A stretch of DNA of 64,000 bases from an uncultured Pelagibacteraceae bacterium (GCA_902618855.1 CACNCD010000004.1:1-64000), one strand, 5' to 3'; shown: positions 21,318-30,783, counted from the stretch's first letter. The notes: generated by a model not told the origin, from the letters alone. Made by a program: numbers and translations.

Positions 21318-22010
21318 TTATTTACTTTTTAATAGCCTTATTTCTTTAAGAAATAAAGATAGATTTTCAATTTTATGCGAAATATAATATTTATCAGAGT
21401 CAATTTTTCCAAAATGCTCATCATTAATTAGCCAAACAGTCGTGCAACCTCTTTCATACCCGATACTTAAATTCTTAGCTATATCCTCAATATAAATAGT
21501 TTCTTTAGGATTAATGCCAAATTTCTTAACCATTAAATCGAAAGTTTTTGCTTCTGGTTTTGGAATATAGTTACCATCTTGAATATCAAAAACCTTGTCT
21601 CTCCCAAATAGATCATAAATACCAAGATGTGTTAAAATATTCTCTGCATGTTCTGCGCTACCATTGGTAAAAATAAATTTCTCCATATCCAAATTTTCTA
21701 GCTCTTTTCTCATTACTTTGTCCTCTTTCATAAAAGACAGATCTATTGAATGTACATATTTTAGAAATTCTTGAGGTGGAATATCATGATGTATCATTAA
21801 ACCATTTAAACTTGTGTTATACTTATAAAAATAATCAGTTTGTAATTGTTTTGCTTCATTTAAGTCTATTTTTAATCTTTCTGATATAAAACTTGTCATC
21901 CGTTTTGATACTTGTCCAAACACTTTTTCTAAAGAGTAATTATTATGTTTTCCATAACAAACCCCATCAAGGTCTAAAAGAAGATATTTCATTTCTTTCA
22001 AACTTTTCAT
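21318..22010 (-). CDS. HAD-family pyrimidine 5'-nucleotidase
   Basis: A 230-residue HAD hydrolase of the pyrimidine 5'-nucleotidase (SDT1-like) group. Motif I is LDLDGVCYG (two Asp), motif II TNGSAEHAENIL, motif III the lysine in YIPKPEAKTF and motif IV IEDIAKNL. It is in the classic alphaproteobacterial position between argB and dapD. It overlaps argB by 4 bases. The natural substrate, probably UMP/CMP or a damaged nucleotide, is inferred. Confidence 0.85.
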   Translation of the reverse strand: MKSLKEMKYLLLDLDGVCYGKHNNYSLEKVFGQVSKRMTSFISERLKIDLNEAKQLQTDYFYKYNTSLNGLMIHHDIPPQEFLKYVHSIDLSFMKEDKVMRKELENLDMEKFIFTNGSAEHAENILTHLGIYDLFGRDKVFDIQDGNYIPKPEAKTFDLMVKKFGINPKETIYIEDIAKNLSIGYERGCTTVWLINDEHFGKIDSDKYYISHKIENLSLFLKEIRLLKSK

Positions 22011-22873
22011 TTTCTTATTAATGTTCCAGCACCTTTGTCGGTAAATATTTCAAACAAACATGCATGAGGGGTCCTAGCATCAACTATGGCTACACCAGTA
22101 ACACCATTATTTACAGCATCAATACTTGTCTTAATTTTTGGTATCATGCCACCTGAAATAGTTCCATCAATTGTCATTTTATTTGCAGTATTAGAATTAA
22201 TTTCTGAAATGAGTTTTTTATCCTTATCTAGGACACCTTCTATATTTGTCATCAAAAGTAATCTTCTTGATTTTAAAGATTTTGCTATAGCGCCAGCAGC
22301 TGTATCACCATTTATATTATATGTCTGGTTATTTTTATCTAAACCTAAAGGAGATATGATAGGAATAATTTTTTTTTCTAATATATTTTTAATTAAATTA
22401 TTATTAATTTTATTTGGCTTTCCTACAAAACCAAGTTCCTTTGACTCAGGCACAACCTCAATTATATTATTTTCTTTAGAATTTATAGAAATTGCCTCAG
22501 TTCCCTTTTTTTTCAGAGAATTTACAATATCTATATTGAAGTCTATTAGAACATCTTCAACAATATTTATTACTTTTTCATCTGTTACTCTTAAACCTTT
22601 AATAAATTTAGTTTGAATATTTGATTTATCTAATTCTTTTTTTATTCTTGGTCCACCTCCATGAACAACTATAATTGATATACCTAATTTATTTAATGTA
22701 ATTAGATCTGATATAAAATTGTTAAATATATTTCTATCAATAAAAACGTTTCCTCCATATTTAATTACTATTAAATCGTTTTTATATTTTTCAATATACT
22801 TAAACACCTCTTCTATTGGAGGCCCATTTTTAGGTAGTATTTTTTTTAAATCTTCTTCTTTTGGTAAGGACAT
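22007..22873 (-). CDS. argB: acetylglutamate kinase
   Basis: A 288-residue amino acid kinase that phosphorylates N-acetylglutamate in arginine synthesis. Motifs: VIKYGGNVF, VVHGGGPRIKKEL, NGDTAAGAIA and the C-terminal GGMIPKIKTSIDAV segment. It starts one base downstream of the yidC stop. engB, which commonly lies between yidC and argB in alphaproteobacteria, is missing from this spot. Confidence 0.96.
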   Translation of the reverse strand: MSLPKEEDLKKILPKNGPPIEEVFKYIEKYKNDLIVIKYGGNVFIDRNIFNNFISDLITLNKLGISIIVVHGGGPRIKKELDKSNIQTKFIKGLRVTDEKVINIVEDVLIDFNIDIVNSLKKKGTEAISINSKENNIIEVVPESKELGFVGKPNKINNNLIKNILEKKIIPIISPLGLDKNNQTYNINGDTAAGAIAKSLKSRRLLLMTNIEGVLDKDKKLISEINSNTANKMTIDGTISGGMIPKIKTSIDAVNNGVTGVAIVDARTPHACLFEIFTDKGAGTLIRK

Positions 22874-24556
22874 CTACTTTGTTTTGACACTCATTTTTCT
22901 TTGAATATAGAACTGTTGAATTAAAGTTAAGATGTTATTGAATGTCCAATAAATTACCAATCCGGCTGGAAATGGAGCAAGAAGGACTGTGAGAAAAATT
23001 GGAAAAAACATAAAAATTTTTGCTTGCATTGGATCTGGTGGTGCTGGATTTAACTTCTGTTGAATCCACATTGAAACTCCCATTGCTACAGGCCATGCTC
23101 CAATTACTAAAAAAGAAGGTACATCATATGGAAGCAATCCAAATAAATTGAATAAAGACGTTGGATCCTTAGCGCTCAGATCGTGTATCCATCCATAGAA
23201 AGGCATATGCCTCATTTCAATGGTTACAAATAGAACTTTGTATAATGCAAAGAATACTGGAATCTGGACAAGTATAGGCAAACATCCGCTCATAGGATTT
23301 ACTCCCTCTCTTTTGTATAAAGCCATCATCTCTTGTTGAAGTTTCATTTTATCCTCTTTGTGGAGTTCTTTTAATCTAGTCATCTCAGGCTGAAGAAGTT
23401 TCATTTTTCCCATACTTCTAAAAGAAAATGACGCTAACGGAAAAAATAGTAATCTTATACATACTGTAACTAAAATAATAGCAACACCATAATTACCAAC
23501 TAATTTGAAAAAATAGTCAATCGCAAAGAATAATGGCTTGGTTAAGAAGTACATCATTCCCCAATCGATTGCTAAATCGAATTTATCTATTTTTAAACTT
23601 TCAGCGTAACCATCAATCGTAGAAACTTTTTTTGCCGCCACTATAATCTGAATTTCTTCTTCAATTGTATCATTTGGACCAGCTTGAATTCCCTCAGAGG
23701 ATATATAGTTAACTCTAAATTTATTTTTGTAATCAAAAGTTGTTTTAAAATCTTTATCTCTTGGCGGCACAATACTTGTAATCCAATATTTATCACCAAT
23801 TCCAAGCCAACCTTTTGATGCATTTTTTGAAAATTTTTCGTCTTGGATATCATCGTAATCTTCTTCAATTAACTGATCATCGAGTGTCGCGATTGGACCC
23901 TCATGAAGAATATAAAAACCTGAAATTTCAGGTTTTTTATTTCTAACTATTTGTCCGTAAGAATAGAAATTATAAGTTTTATCTGAAAGGTTTATAACCT
24001 TTTCGGTAACAGTAAATAAAAATTGATCATCTAAACTAATATTTTTTTCAAAAGTTATTCCTTGTTTATTACTCCATAATAATTTAACGGGATTATTTTT
24101 GGTTAATTTATCATTCCCTTCTACTTTCCAGATCGTAGAGGAGTTAGGAACCTGAATATTTTGAGAATTTGAAACAAATCCACTTTCTACATAGTAACCA
24201 TTTTGTATTTTTCTTGGATTTAAAAGAATTACTTTTTCTTTTTGATCTAACTCTATTTTATAATTTTTAAAAATTAAATCATCAATACTTGCTCCTTTAA
24301 GAGAGATTGAGCCAATTATATTTTCGTTTTCAAAAAATATTCTTTCATTTTGAGCCAGTGCTTCTTTTCTTGATAATTTTGTTAAACTCTCGGTTTCATC
24401 TAAACTTGGAGCATCAGAGCTTTGAGCTAACTCCTTTTTTTCTTTTTGTGCTCTCATTTTATTTAGTTCCTCTGGTGAGGGTTGAAAAAATAGAGTATAG
24501 AAAACTATTATCGCTATTGATAAAGTCACTGCTGCAATTATATTTTTTAATTCCAT
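22874..24556 (-). CDS. yidC: membrane protein insertase YidC
   Basis: A 560-residue insertase. It has an N-terminal membrane helix (about residues 5-25), a large periplasmic domain and a C-terminal YidC/Oxa1 core with about five helices. The core contains NYGVAIILVTVCIRLLFFPL, MNPMSGCLP-type GVNPMSGCLPILVQIPVFFALY and a terminal TFNNILTLIQQ. It acts with SecYEG or alone. It sits in the standard rpmH-rnpA-yidD-yidC cluster, 2 bases after yidD. Confidence 0.97.
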   Translation of the reverse strand: MELKNIIAAVTLSIAIIVFYTLFFQPSPEELNKMRAQKEKKELAQSSDAPSLDETESLTKLSRKEALAQNERIFFENENIIGSISLKGASIDDLIFKNYKIELDQKEKVILLNPRKIQNGYYVESGFVSNSQNIQVPNSSTIWKVEGNDKLTKNNPVKLLWSNKQGITFEKNISLDDQFLFTVTEKVINLSDKTYNFYSYGQIVRNKKPEISGFYILHEGPIATLDDQLIEEDYDDIQDEKFSKNASKGWLGIGDKYWITSIVPPRDKDFKTTFDYKNKFRVNYISSEGIQAGPNDTIEEEIQIIVAAKKVSTIDGYAESLKIDKFDLAIDWGMMYFLTKPLFFAIDYFFKLVGNYGVAIILVTVCIRLLFFPLASFSFRSMGKMKLLQPEMTRLKELHKEDKMKLQQEMMALYKREGVNPMSGCLPILVQIPVFFALYKVLFVTIEMRHMPFYGWIHDLSAKDPTSLFNLFGLLPYDVPSFLVIGAWPVAMGVSMWIQQKLNPAPPDPMQAKIFMFFPIFLTVLLAPFPAGLVIYWTFNNILTLIQQFYIQRKMSVKTK

Positions 24557-24558
24557 AT

Positions 24559-24798
24559 TTATTTGACCTCCCCATGTTTTTCTACTGGATCGTTACCACC
24601 AGCTCCAAACCATGGGTTACACTTTAAGATTCTTATAAAAGATTTATAAGATCCTTTAATTACGCCATATCTCTTTAAACTTTCTATAAAGTAGGAACTA
24701 CATGTAGGATTAAACTTACAAGAATTTGGAAATAGCGGACTTATAAATAATTGATAAAATTTTATCATACAGATTAATAAATAAGTTATTATTTTCAT
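24559..24798 (-). CDS. yidD: membrane protein insertion efficiency factor YidD
   Basis: A 79-residue protein with the YidD pattern: YQLFISPLFPNSCKFNPTCS, YFIESLKRYG and the C-terminal ILKCNPWFGAGGNDPV. The N-terminal stretch forms an amphipathic membrane-associated helix. It overlaps the rnpA stop by one base and precedes yidC, the order expected for a helper of YidC-dependent insertion. Confidence 0.95.
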   Translation of the reverse strand: MKIITYLLICMIKFYQLFISPLFPNSCKFNPTCSSYFIESLKRYGVIKGSYKSFIRILKCNPWFGAGGNDPVEKHGEVK

Positions 24799-25139
24799 TA
24801 TTTTATTTTTTCAAATTCTATAAATAAGGTTTTCTTAATATTTTTATACTCATCTTTTAAAATAGTTTCTTTGGCAATTACAAGATATGAATAATTTCCA
24901 TTTATAGAAATTTCTTTATTAGCATCACACATAATATTTTTTAATCTTCTTTTTATTTTATTCCTTTTGACAGCATTTCCTAATTTTCTTTTTACAACAA
25001 AACTTATATTTAAATTATTATGATCTTTTTCTGCAATTTTTTTAAAAAAAACAGTGAAGTATTTGTTAGAGGTCTTTCTTCCAGTTAGTAACTTTTTAAA
25101 ATCTTCATTTTTAGATAGACTAACTATTTTATTTAACAT
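24798..25139 (-). CDS. rnpA: ribonuclease P protein component
   Basis: A 113-residue basic protein that supports the RNase P ribozyme in 5' tRNA maturation. The signature FVVKRKLGNAVKRNKIKRRLK is present, with the RNR-like basic helix. It lies between rpmH and yidD, 4 bases after the rpmH stop, in the conserved order. Confidence 0.95.
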   Translation of the reverse strand: MLNKIVSLSKNEDFKKLLTGRKTSNKYFTVFFKKIAEKDHNNLNISFVVKRKLGNAVKRNKIKRRLKNIMCDANKEISINGNYSYLVIAKETILKDEYKNIKKTLFIEFEKIK

Positions 25140-25143
25140 CTAA

Positions 25144-25278
25144 CTATACACTCAAAGATCTTCTTCCTTTTTTTCTTCTATTCCTCAAAACTTTTTGTCT
25201 CTTTTTATTTGCCATTCTAGACCTAAATCCGTGTTTGCGAGCTCTTTTAATTTTTGAAGGTTGCCATGTTCTTTTCAT
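25144..25278 (-). CDS. rpmH: 50S ribosomal protein L34
   Basis: A 44-residue frame, translated directly: it begins [18 protein letters not shown], continues [13 protein letters not shown] and ends GRRSLSV before TAG at 25144-25146. This matches L34 over its full length. It heads the minus-strand operon rpmH-rnpA-yidD-yidC; the 77 bases to the divergent membrane-protein gene must hold its promoter. Confidence 0.98.
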   Translation of the reverse strand: MKRTWQPSKIKRARKHGFRSRMANKKRQKVLRNRRKKGRRSLSV

Positions 25279-25355
25279 AAGTGTCTTATATTAAAATTTC
25301 GCTTTTATAGAAAATAAAACTATATAAGTACAGTTATTTTTAATAAATTGCTTAT

Positions 25356-26078
25356 ATGGATAAGGCAAAAAATATTAAAATTACTCTTGCTATTATTTAT
25401 GTTTTGATAATTTCCATTTTTTTGTGGTTTTTTTTCAAATATTTTTCTATTCAAGATTTTACGACTTTTGAAATAATTAAATCCAATAGAGACTCACTTA
25501 ATGAACTCAAAAATAAAAATATATTTTTATCTTCTATTATTTTTTTATTAATTACTATTGTCTGGGTATTATTATTGGGATTTGCAGCTCCAATATTTTT
25601 AGTTGGAGGTTTTATTTTTGGTAAATGGATTGGAACATTAATTGTCTTATTTGGACTTACTGTGGGATCTACATTTTTATATATAATAGCAAATTATATT
25701 CTTAAAGACTTCATATATGAAAAATTTTCGTCAAAATTTAGTTTTTTAATTTATAAATTTAAAAAAAATGAATTTATTTATTTTGTATTATATAGAGCCA
25801 TAGGAGGTTTACCTTTTTTTCTTCAAAATTTATTACCAACATTATTTAATATTAAAATAAAAAATTATTTTTATGGCTCCCTAATTGGATTGGCACCCCA
25901 ATTGTTTATTGGAGTTTCATTGGGCGCTGGTGTTAATAAATTAATTGACGATAACGAGAATATGCCTAGTTTTCTCCAAATGATTTCGACCCCGGATATT
26001 TATTTACCTATATTTGGCTTGATAGCCATTTTTATAATTGCTTTTTTTTCCAGAAAAAAATTCTTTAAAAGCAATTAG
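25356..26078 (+). CDS. TVP38/TMEM64 (VTT domain) membrane protein
   Basis: A 240-residue inner-membrane protein with about six hydrophobic segments. The VTT core shows VGGFIFGKWIGTLIVLFGLT and YRAIGGLPFFLQNLLP followed by a LIGLAPQLFIGVSLGAG stretch, which matches the DedA/TVP38 superfamily of lipid- or ion-handling proteins. Function is unassigned. Its stop codon is directly adjacent to the CCA end of the convergent tRNA-Thr gene. Confidence 0.85.
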   Translation: MDKAKNIKITLAIIYVLIISIFLWFFFKYFSIQDFTTFEIIKSNRDSLNELKNKNIFLSSIIFLLITIVWVLLLGFAAPIFLVGGFIFGKWIGTLIVLFGLTVGSTFLYIIANYILKDFIYEKFSSKFSFLIYKFKKNEFIYFVLYRAIGGLPFFLQNLLPTLFNIKIKNYFYGSLIGLAPQLFIGVSLGAGVNKLIDDNENMPSFLQMISTPDIYLPIFGLIAIFIIAFFSRKKFFKSN

Positions 26079-26152
26079 TGGTGCTCTCACCAAGAATCGA
26101 ACTTGAAATTGATCCTTACCATGGATCCGTTATACCATTTAACTATGAGAGC
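26079..26152 (-). tRNA. tRNA-Thr (anticodon GGT)
   Basis: On the minus strand, acceptor GCTCTCA (26152-26146) pairs perfectly with TGAGAGC, followed by A73 and an encoded CCA. The anticodon stem GATCC/GGATC closes the loop ATGGTAA, giving anticodon GGT for codon ACC/ACU. The D loop is glycine-like (AATGGTATAAC), but the anticodon loop and G1-C72/C2-G71 fit threonine. Confidence 0.88.
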
Positions 26153-26255
26153 AAATTACTAGTATAAAAATAGCAATGTATAAAATGTTATTTTTCAAAT
26201 AATTGCCTTAATTTTTTATGATTTTATAATATATTGTTTGAATTTAAAATTCACC

Positions 26256-26546
26256 ATGAAAGTATATAAAAAAATTATCCTGAACAAAAATGACGAGATT
26301 GTCTATGAGGATTCTTATGATTATCAAGGATGCTGGTCATACTGCGGAATACATTATGACTTCAAAAGTACTCGAGGCGCAAAAGCAATGGAAAAAAAAG
26401 CTAAGAGAGAAAAAAAGTTAGCCGAAAGAAGAGCAAAAAGACAAGCGAAGTTTGGCAACAAAAAAGAAGAGGAAAATTTAAATAAAATTAAAGTTGATGA
26501 ACCACTTTCGTTAGATTTTATAACAAATCCAGATAAAGGTAAATGA
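26256..26546 (+). CDS. small basic protein, unrecognised
   Basis: A 96-residue protein, start taken at ATG 26256 instead of an upstream TTG. The N-terminus has a conserved-looking VYEDSYDYQGCWSYCG segment with two Cys. A Lys/Arg/Ala-rich helical stretch follows (about residues 45-75), probably coiled-coil or nucleic-acid binding. It overlaps the following 37-residue gene by 4 bases. No function assigned. Confidence 0.6.
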   Translation: MKVYKKIILNKNDEIVYEDSYDYQGCWSYCGIHYDFKSTRGAKAMEKKAKREKKLAERRAKRQAKFGNKKEEENLNKIKVDEPLSLDFITNPDKGK

Positions 26547-26656
26547 ATTTAAATAATAAAAAGGATAAGCTTTCTAAGCTTGAACTTGCCCTTAGGAAAA
26601 ATTTAAAAAAAAGAAAAAGTTTTCAAAAAAAACTTAAGAATAAAAAAAATAAGTAA
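26543..26656 (+). CDS. 37-residue basic micro-protein upstream of dcd
   Basis: ATG at 26543 overlaps the preceding TGA; TAA at 26654-26656 is one base before dcd. The product begins MNLNNKKDKLSKLELALR and ends in a Lys-rich tail with KNLKKRKSFQKK. The core LELALRKNLKKRK resembles a small conserved alphaproteobacterial protein (LRENLRRRKAQ-type) that I recall near dcd/murA. The tight coupling to both neighbours supports translation. Function unknown. Confidence 0.65.
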   Translation: MNLNNKKDKLSKLELALRKNLKKRKSFQKKLKNKKNK

Positions 26657-26657
26657 A

Positions 26658-27209
26658 ATGATTTTAAATGATAAACAGATAAAAAAATTAGTTGAAGAAG
26701 AGGAAATGATTAGCCCATTTGTTGATAAACTAGTTCACAAAGGAATAAGTCATGGGCTTGGAACATTTGGATATGACATAAGATGTGGAGATGAATTTAA
26801 AATATTTAGTAATGCAAAAGGAGCAATTTGTGATCCAAAAAACTTTACTGAAGATAGTTTTATAACTGTAAAAGGCGAGGAGTCTGTATTGATACCACCA
26901 AACTCTTTTGCTTTAGCTGCTAGTATGGAATATTTTAAAATGCCAAGGCGAATAACTGGTTTAGTTACTGCAAAAAGCACTTATGCTAGAACAGGCCTTG
27001 GAACACCATCTAGTGTTCTTGAGGGAGGATGGAGAGGTAATTTGGTAATGGAATTTGCCAATCATACAAATTTGCCAATCAGATTGTATGCAAATTCTGG
27101 GGCAGCCCAAATTTTATTTTTTGAGGGAAAAGAGCCCGAAGTTTCTTACGCCGAAGGTTCACGGAAATATCAAGACCAGCGTGGCATAACACTCGCTAAA
27201 TCAAAATAG
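26658..27209 (+). CDS. dcd: dCTP deaminase
   Basis: A 183-residue deaminase producing dUTP from dCTP. Trimeric dUTPase-fold motifs: GLGTFGYDIRCGDEF, KSTYARTGLG, the catalytic Glu region EGGWRGNLVMEFAN and GAAQILFF. The C-terminal YQDQRGITLAK is the mobile tail typical of Dcd. It is one base downstream of the micro-gene and 3 bases upstream of murA. Confidence 0.96.
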   Translation: MILNDKQIKKLVEEEEMISPFVDKLVHKGISHGLGTFGYDIRCGDEFKIFSNAKGAICDPKNFTEDSFITVKGEESVLIPPNSFALAASMEYFKMPRRITGLVTAKSTYARTGLGTPSSVLEGGWRGNLVMEFANHTNLPIRLYANSGAAQILFFEGKEPEVSYAEGSRKYQDQRGITLAKSK

Positions 27210-27212
27210 TTT

Positions 27213-28481
27213 ATGGAAAAATTTTTGATTAAGGGCTCTTCTACGAAAGGAGTTAAAGGTACAATTATATGTAGTGGGGCAAAAAATGCTGTTTTACCTT
27301 TAATGGCCTCGTCAATTTTATTTAATAATACAATTACACTATCAAACGTCCCTTTAGGAGCAAATGATATTAAAACCATGATTATTTTGTTAAAATCTTT
27401 GGGATCAGAGATAGAAGTATTTAAAAAAAAAAAAATATTAAAAATAACTAACAAAAAAAAACATAAACTTTTAGTTAAATATAAGTTTATATCAACTATG
27501 AGAGCTGGAGTTTTGGCTATGGGAGCATTACTTGGGAAATATAATAAATGTTCAACAGCTCTATCTGGTGGTTGCAGTTTAGGACCAAGACCTATTGATT
27601 TTCATTTATCTGGTTTTAAAAAACTCAACTGCAAATATAATTTAAAAAATGGCTATATAAACATTATTGCGAAAAATGGGATTAAAGGTGCACAGTATTA
27701 TTTTCCTAAAGTAAGTGTTACAGGTACATCAAATTTAATTTTAGCATCTGTGCTTGGTAATGGAACAACTATTTTAAAAAATATCTCAATAGAGCCAGAG
27801 GTTTTAGATCTAATTAAATTTTTAAAAAATGGAGGTGCTAAAATTTATTCAACAGGAAAGAGGACAATAAAAATTCATGGAGTTAAAAAATTAATTGGTC
27901 ATTCACATGAAGTTATAGGTGATAGAATTGAAGCATTTTCCTATTTATGTACTGCAGCTATTACAAAAGGAAAAATCAAGATTAATAAAATAGAACCAAA
28001 AAATTTACAAGCAGAATTAAAAATTTTAAAGAATATAGGATGTGATTTAAAAATTCATAAATCATCAATTGAATTGAGTAGAAAAAAAAACTTACTACCC
28101 GCAAATATTAAAACTTCTCCTTTCCCTGGTTTTGCAACAGACTGCATGCCTATGTTAATGGCAGTTTTAACAAGATCAAATGGTTTGAGTAGAATTGAAG
28201 AAACTATATTTAGTAATAGATTTATGTCTGCTCCAGAACTTGTGAGAATGGGCGCAAAGATAAATATAAAAGGATCAAAAGCCATAATAATCGGAAAAGA
28301 CATCCTAAATGCTGCTGATTGTATTTCGTCTGATCTAAGAAGTACTTTTGCTATAATTTTGGGCGCAATGGCTGCTAATGGAACGAGTTGTATTAATCGA
28401 ATATATCATGGTTTGAGAGGTTATAGTAATCTGTATTATAATTTAAAAAAAATTGGAGTAAAAATTAAAAAGATTTCTTGA
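27213..28481 (+). CDS. murA: UDP-N-acetylglucosamine 1-carboxyvinyltransferase
   Basis: A 422-residue enzyme for the first committed step of peptidoglycan synthesis. CSGAKNAVLPLMAS is the UDP-GlcNAc site, and the catalytic Cys lies in LSGGCSLGPRPIDFHLSG, so fosfomycin-type reactivity should be retained. GATKTKN-type motifs and the C-terminal ISSDLRSTFAIILGAMAA complete the pattern. The stop overlaps the next start by one base. Confidence 0.96.
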   Translation: MEKFLIKGSSTKGVKGTIICSGAKNAVLPLMASSILFNNTITLSNVPLGANDIKTMIILLKSLGSEIEVFKKKKILKITNKKKHKLLVKYKFISTMRAGVLAMGALLGKYNKCSTALSGGCSLGPRPIDFHLSGFKKLNCKYNLKNGYINIIAKNGIKGAQYYFPKVSVTGTSNLILASVLGNGTTILKNISIEPEVLDLIKFLKNGGAKIYSTGKRTIKIHGVKKLIGHSHEVIGDRIEAFSYLCTAAITKGKIKINKIEPKNLQAELKILKNIGCDLKIHKSSIELSRKKNLLPANIKTSPFPGFATDCMPMLMAVLTRSNGLSRIEETIFSNRFMSAPELVRMGAKINIKGSKAIIIGKDILNAADCISSDLRSTFAIILGAMAANGTSCINRIYHGLRGYSNLYYNLKKIGVKIKKIS

Positions 28482-28888
28482 TGGATAAGCAGTTTTTTAA
28501 AAAAATAACTTGTCAATCCCCTGAAGATTTACCATTTGTATCTGCTCTAATTTCTGAGGGGAAAATAAAATTTAAGGAACTAAAATACCTTCCAAAAAAT
28601 AAAATATTCTTATTTTTAATTGTAAGATCTGATAAAGAAAATCCAGAAAATAACAAAAAAATTATTTCAATAGTAAAATTTGCATATATTATTTCAATTA
28701 AATTGAAAAATTTCGAATCTTCAAATAAAGATGAGATATTCGAACTTTTAGCAATGGACTTATTAAAAAAAGATCATAATTATGAGATAGTACTTTTATT
28801 TTCCAATAATAGATTTATAACTCTCAACGCAGAAGTAATAGATATTGAACTGACAGATCAAGTAGTTTTAAATAATGAAAATAATTAA
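28481..28888 (+). CDS. DUF2948 family protein
   Basis: A 135-residue protein of the alphaproteobacterial DUF2948 family: SPEDLPFVSALISEGKIKFKELKYLPKN at the start, ELLAMDLL mid-protein, and a terminal LNAEVIDIELTD. Its position between murA and hisD is the usual one for this family. The ATG start at 28481 is preferred to a TTG three bases upstream. Function is unknown. It overlaps hisD by 14 bases. Confidence 0.82.
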   Translation: MDKQFFKKITCQSPEDLPFVSALISEGKIKFKELKYLPKNKIFLFLIVRSDKENPENNKKIISIVKFAYIISIKLKNFESSNKDEIFELLAMDLLKKDHNYEIVLLFSNNRFITLNAEVIDIELTDQVVLNNENN

Positions 28889-30149
28889 TTGTAGCAGTAA
28901 AAATAATTTAAAAAAATTGGTGAACATTCTTGATTCAAGAAGAGATGAAAAAATTAAAAATTCAAAAGTTATTGACAAAATTCTGCAAAATATAAAGAAA
29001 AATAAATTTAAAGCACTTTTAAAATATGAAATGAAGTTTAGTAAAAATAAAGAAATAAATATTTCAAAAAATAAAATAAATAAATCAATAAAAAGTTTAG
29101 ACCCAAAAGTAAAAAAAGCGATCGATTATGCTTATTTAAGAATTCAAAAATTTCACTCAAAGCAAATAAAAAATTATAAAAAAAACCTTGTATATGTTGA
29201 TAAATTCAAAAATAAATTGGAGTATATTAATGTACCAATTGAGTCTGTTGGCATTTATGTTCCAGGGAATCTTCCCTCGACTCTTCTCATGAATGCAATT
29301 CCAGCAAAGATTGCCAAAGTAAAAAAAATTATTTTAGCAACCCCAAAAGTTTCTGGGAAATTAAATCCAGCAGTTTTATATGCTGCAAAGAAAATAGGAA
29401 TTAAAGAAATTTATTGTATGGGAGGTGCACAAGCCATTGCTAGTCTTGGATATATACATAAAGTCAATAAAATTATTGGACCTGGAAATCAGTTTGTAGC
29501 AGAGGCTAAACGTAAGTTGTCTGGTAGGGTAGTAGGTACTGAGTCGATGTATGCTGGACCATCTGAAATATGTGTTTTGGCAGATAAAAATACAGATTTA
29601 AATCAAATTATAACTTCTCTTGTTTCGCAAGCAGAACACGATCCAAATAGTCAATGTATACTTATTACAAAAGATAAAAAAATTATTAAAAATGTTATCA
29701 ATGGAGTAAAAAAATTAGTAAATAACTTACCAAGAAAAAAAATTGCATCAATCGCATTAAATAAAAACGGTCTAATTATACTTGCTAAAAATGATAAACA
29801 AATAATTAGTATAATTAATGAAGTAGCGCCTGAGCATCTTGAGATTAATGTAAATAATTATAAAAAGTATTATAAAAAAATATTGAACGCAGGAAGTATT
29901 TGTAACGGTAAATATACACCAATGAGTGCATCGGATTATACCGTAGGTACAAATCACGTTTTGCCTACCTCAGGATCTTCAAAATTTAGTTCTGGATTAA
30001 ATACTAACGAATTTATTAAAAAAATATCTGTTGTTACACTTAGTAAATTAGGGGTAGAAAAAATTGGAAATCCAGCTATAACTCTTTCGAAGTTTGAACA
30101 ATTATATGGTCATGCTCAAAGTATTAAATCTAGAATAAGGAGAAAATAG
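28875..30149 (+). CDS. hisD: histidinol dehydrogenase
   Basis: A 424-residue zinc enzyme that oxidises L-histidinol to L-histidine. [33 protein letters not shown] and [11 protein letters not shown] are typical; zinc ligands appear in [11 protein letters not shown] (Gln, His), SASDY (Asp) and LYGHAQSI (His). The segment after [10 protein letters not shown] reads [15 protein letters not shown], slightly different from the usual EASGDYxxGPNHVLP. It is part of murA-DUF2948-hisD-infA. Confidence 0.96.
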   Translation: MKIINCSSKNNLKKLVNILDSRRDEKIKNSKVIDKILQNIKKNKFKALLKYEMKFSKNKEINISKNKINKSIKSLDPKVKKAIDYAYLRIQKFHSKQIKNYKKNLVYVDKFKNKLEYINVPIESVGIYVPGNLPSTLLMNAIPAKIAKVKKIILATPKVSGKLNPAVLYAAKKIGIKEIYCMGGAQAIASLGYIHKVNKIIGPGNQFVAEAKRKLSGRVVGTESMYAGPSEICVLADKNTDLNQIITSLVSQAEHDPNSQCILITKDKKIIKNVINGVKKLVNNLPRKKIASIALNKNGLIILAKNDKQIISIINEVAPEHLEINVNNYKKYYKKILNAGSICNGKYTPMSASDYTVGTNHVLPTSGSSKFSSGLNTNEFIKKISVVTLSKLGVEKIGNPAITLSKFEQLYGHAQSIKSRIRRK

Positions 30150-30151
30150 TT

Positions 30152-30367
30152 TTGTCTAAACAAGACTTATTAGAGTTTAAAGGTAAGGTTATTGATTTAC
30201 TTCCCAATGCCATGTTTAGAGTGCAATTGGAAAATAACCACATTGTTACGGCTCATACTGCTGGAAAGTTAAGAAAAAATAGAATTCGAGTACTACAGGG
30301 CGATAATGTAACAGTCGAGGTCACACCTTACGATCTTACAAAAGGCAGAATTATATTTAGGTTTTAG
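30152..30367 (+). CDS. infA: translation initiation factor IF-1
   Basis: A 71-residue S1-fold protein starting with TTG at 30152: [21 protein letters not shown], then [20 protein letters not shown] and TKGRIIFRF. It binds the ribosomal A site during initiation. It is 2 bases after hisD and 5 bases before tRNA-Phe. Confidence 0.97.
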   Translation: MSKQDLLEFKGKVIDLLPNAMFRVQLENNHIVTAHTAGKLRKNRIRVLQGDNVTVEVTPYDLTKGRIIFRF

Positions 30368-30372
30368 TATTT

Positions 30373-30447
30373 GCCTCGGTAGCTCAGGAGTAGAGCAGAG
30401 CCCTGAAAAGGCTTGTGTCGGAGGTGCGAATCCTTCCCGAGGCACCA
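30373..30447 (+). tRNA. tRNA-Phe (anticodon GAA)
   Basis: Acceptor GCCTCGG (30373-30379) pairs with CCGAGGC (30437-30443), then A73 and an encoded CCA. The anticodon stem GAGCC/GGCTT closes the loop CTGAAAA, anticodon GAA. D arm GCTC/GAGC is intact. It lies between infA and cspA, apparently within the same transcription unit as infA. Confidence 0.95.
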
Positions 30448-30513
30448 CCAAACATGCGATAAATAAATTTTATTAAATCTTGCATTCAATTGTAAAATCT
30501 AATAATTACTTGC

Positions 30514-30530
30514 AAGCTAATTTTTAGCTT
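30514..30530 (+). promoter_or_regulatory. hairpin in cspA upstream region
   Basis: A perfect 7-bp stem AAGCTAA/TTAGCTT with a three-base loop lies 28 bases before the cspA start. No T-tract follows, so it is not an intrinsic terminator. It may be a leader structure of cspA mRNA, where temperature-sensitive folding is common in the family, or a boundary after tRNA-Phe. Confidence 0.45.
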
Positions 30531-30557
30531 AAGTTAAATAACAAAAGAAAGAGTAAA

Positions 30558-30767
30558 ATGAGTCTAAAAGGTAAAGTAAAATGGTTCAATGGCAAAAAAG
30601 GTTATGGTTTCATTGAACGTGAAGATAAAGAAAAAGATGTATTCGTACATGCTTCAGCAGTTAGAGAAGCTGGGTTAAGATTTCTTAACGAAGGCGACGA
30701 ATTAACTTTTGAAGTTGAAGACGGAGAAAAAGGTCCTTCCGCAGTTAAACTGCAAAAAACCTCTTAA
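30558..30767 (+). CDS. cold-shock protein (CspA family)
   Basis: A 69-residue cold-shock domain with RNP1 GKKGYGFIE and RNP2 DVFVHASAV, preceded by a purine-rich ribosome site (AAAGAAAGAG). It binds single-stranded nucleic acid. It is a stand-alone gene between tRNA-Phe and a 232-base non-coding stretch rich in inverted repeats, discussed separately. Confidence 0.95.
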   Translation: MSLKGKVKWFNGKKGYGFIEREDKEKDVFVHASAVREAGLRFLNEGDELTFEVEDGEKGPSAVKLQKTS

Positions 30768-30783
30768 TTCTAATTCAAATAAT

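Noticed and set aside
22086-22616. 176-residue antisense frame inside argB
   Set aside because: Shadow frame opposite an intact acetylglutamate kinase.
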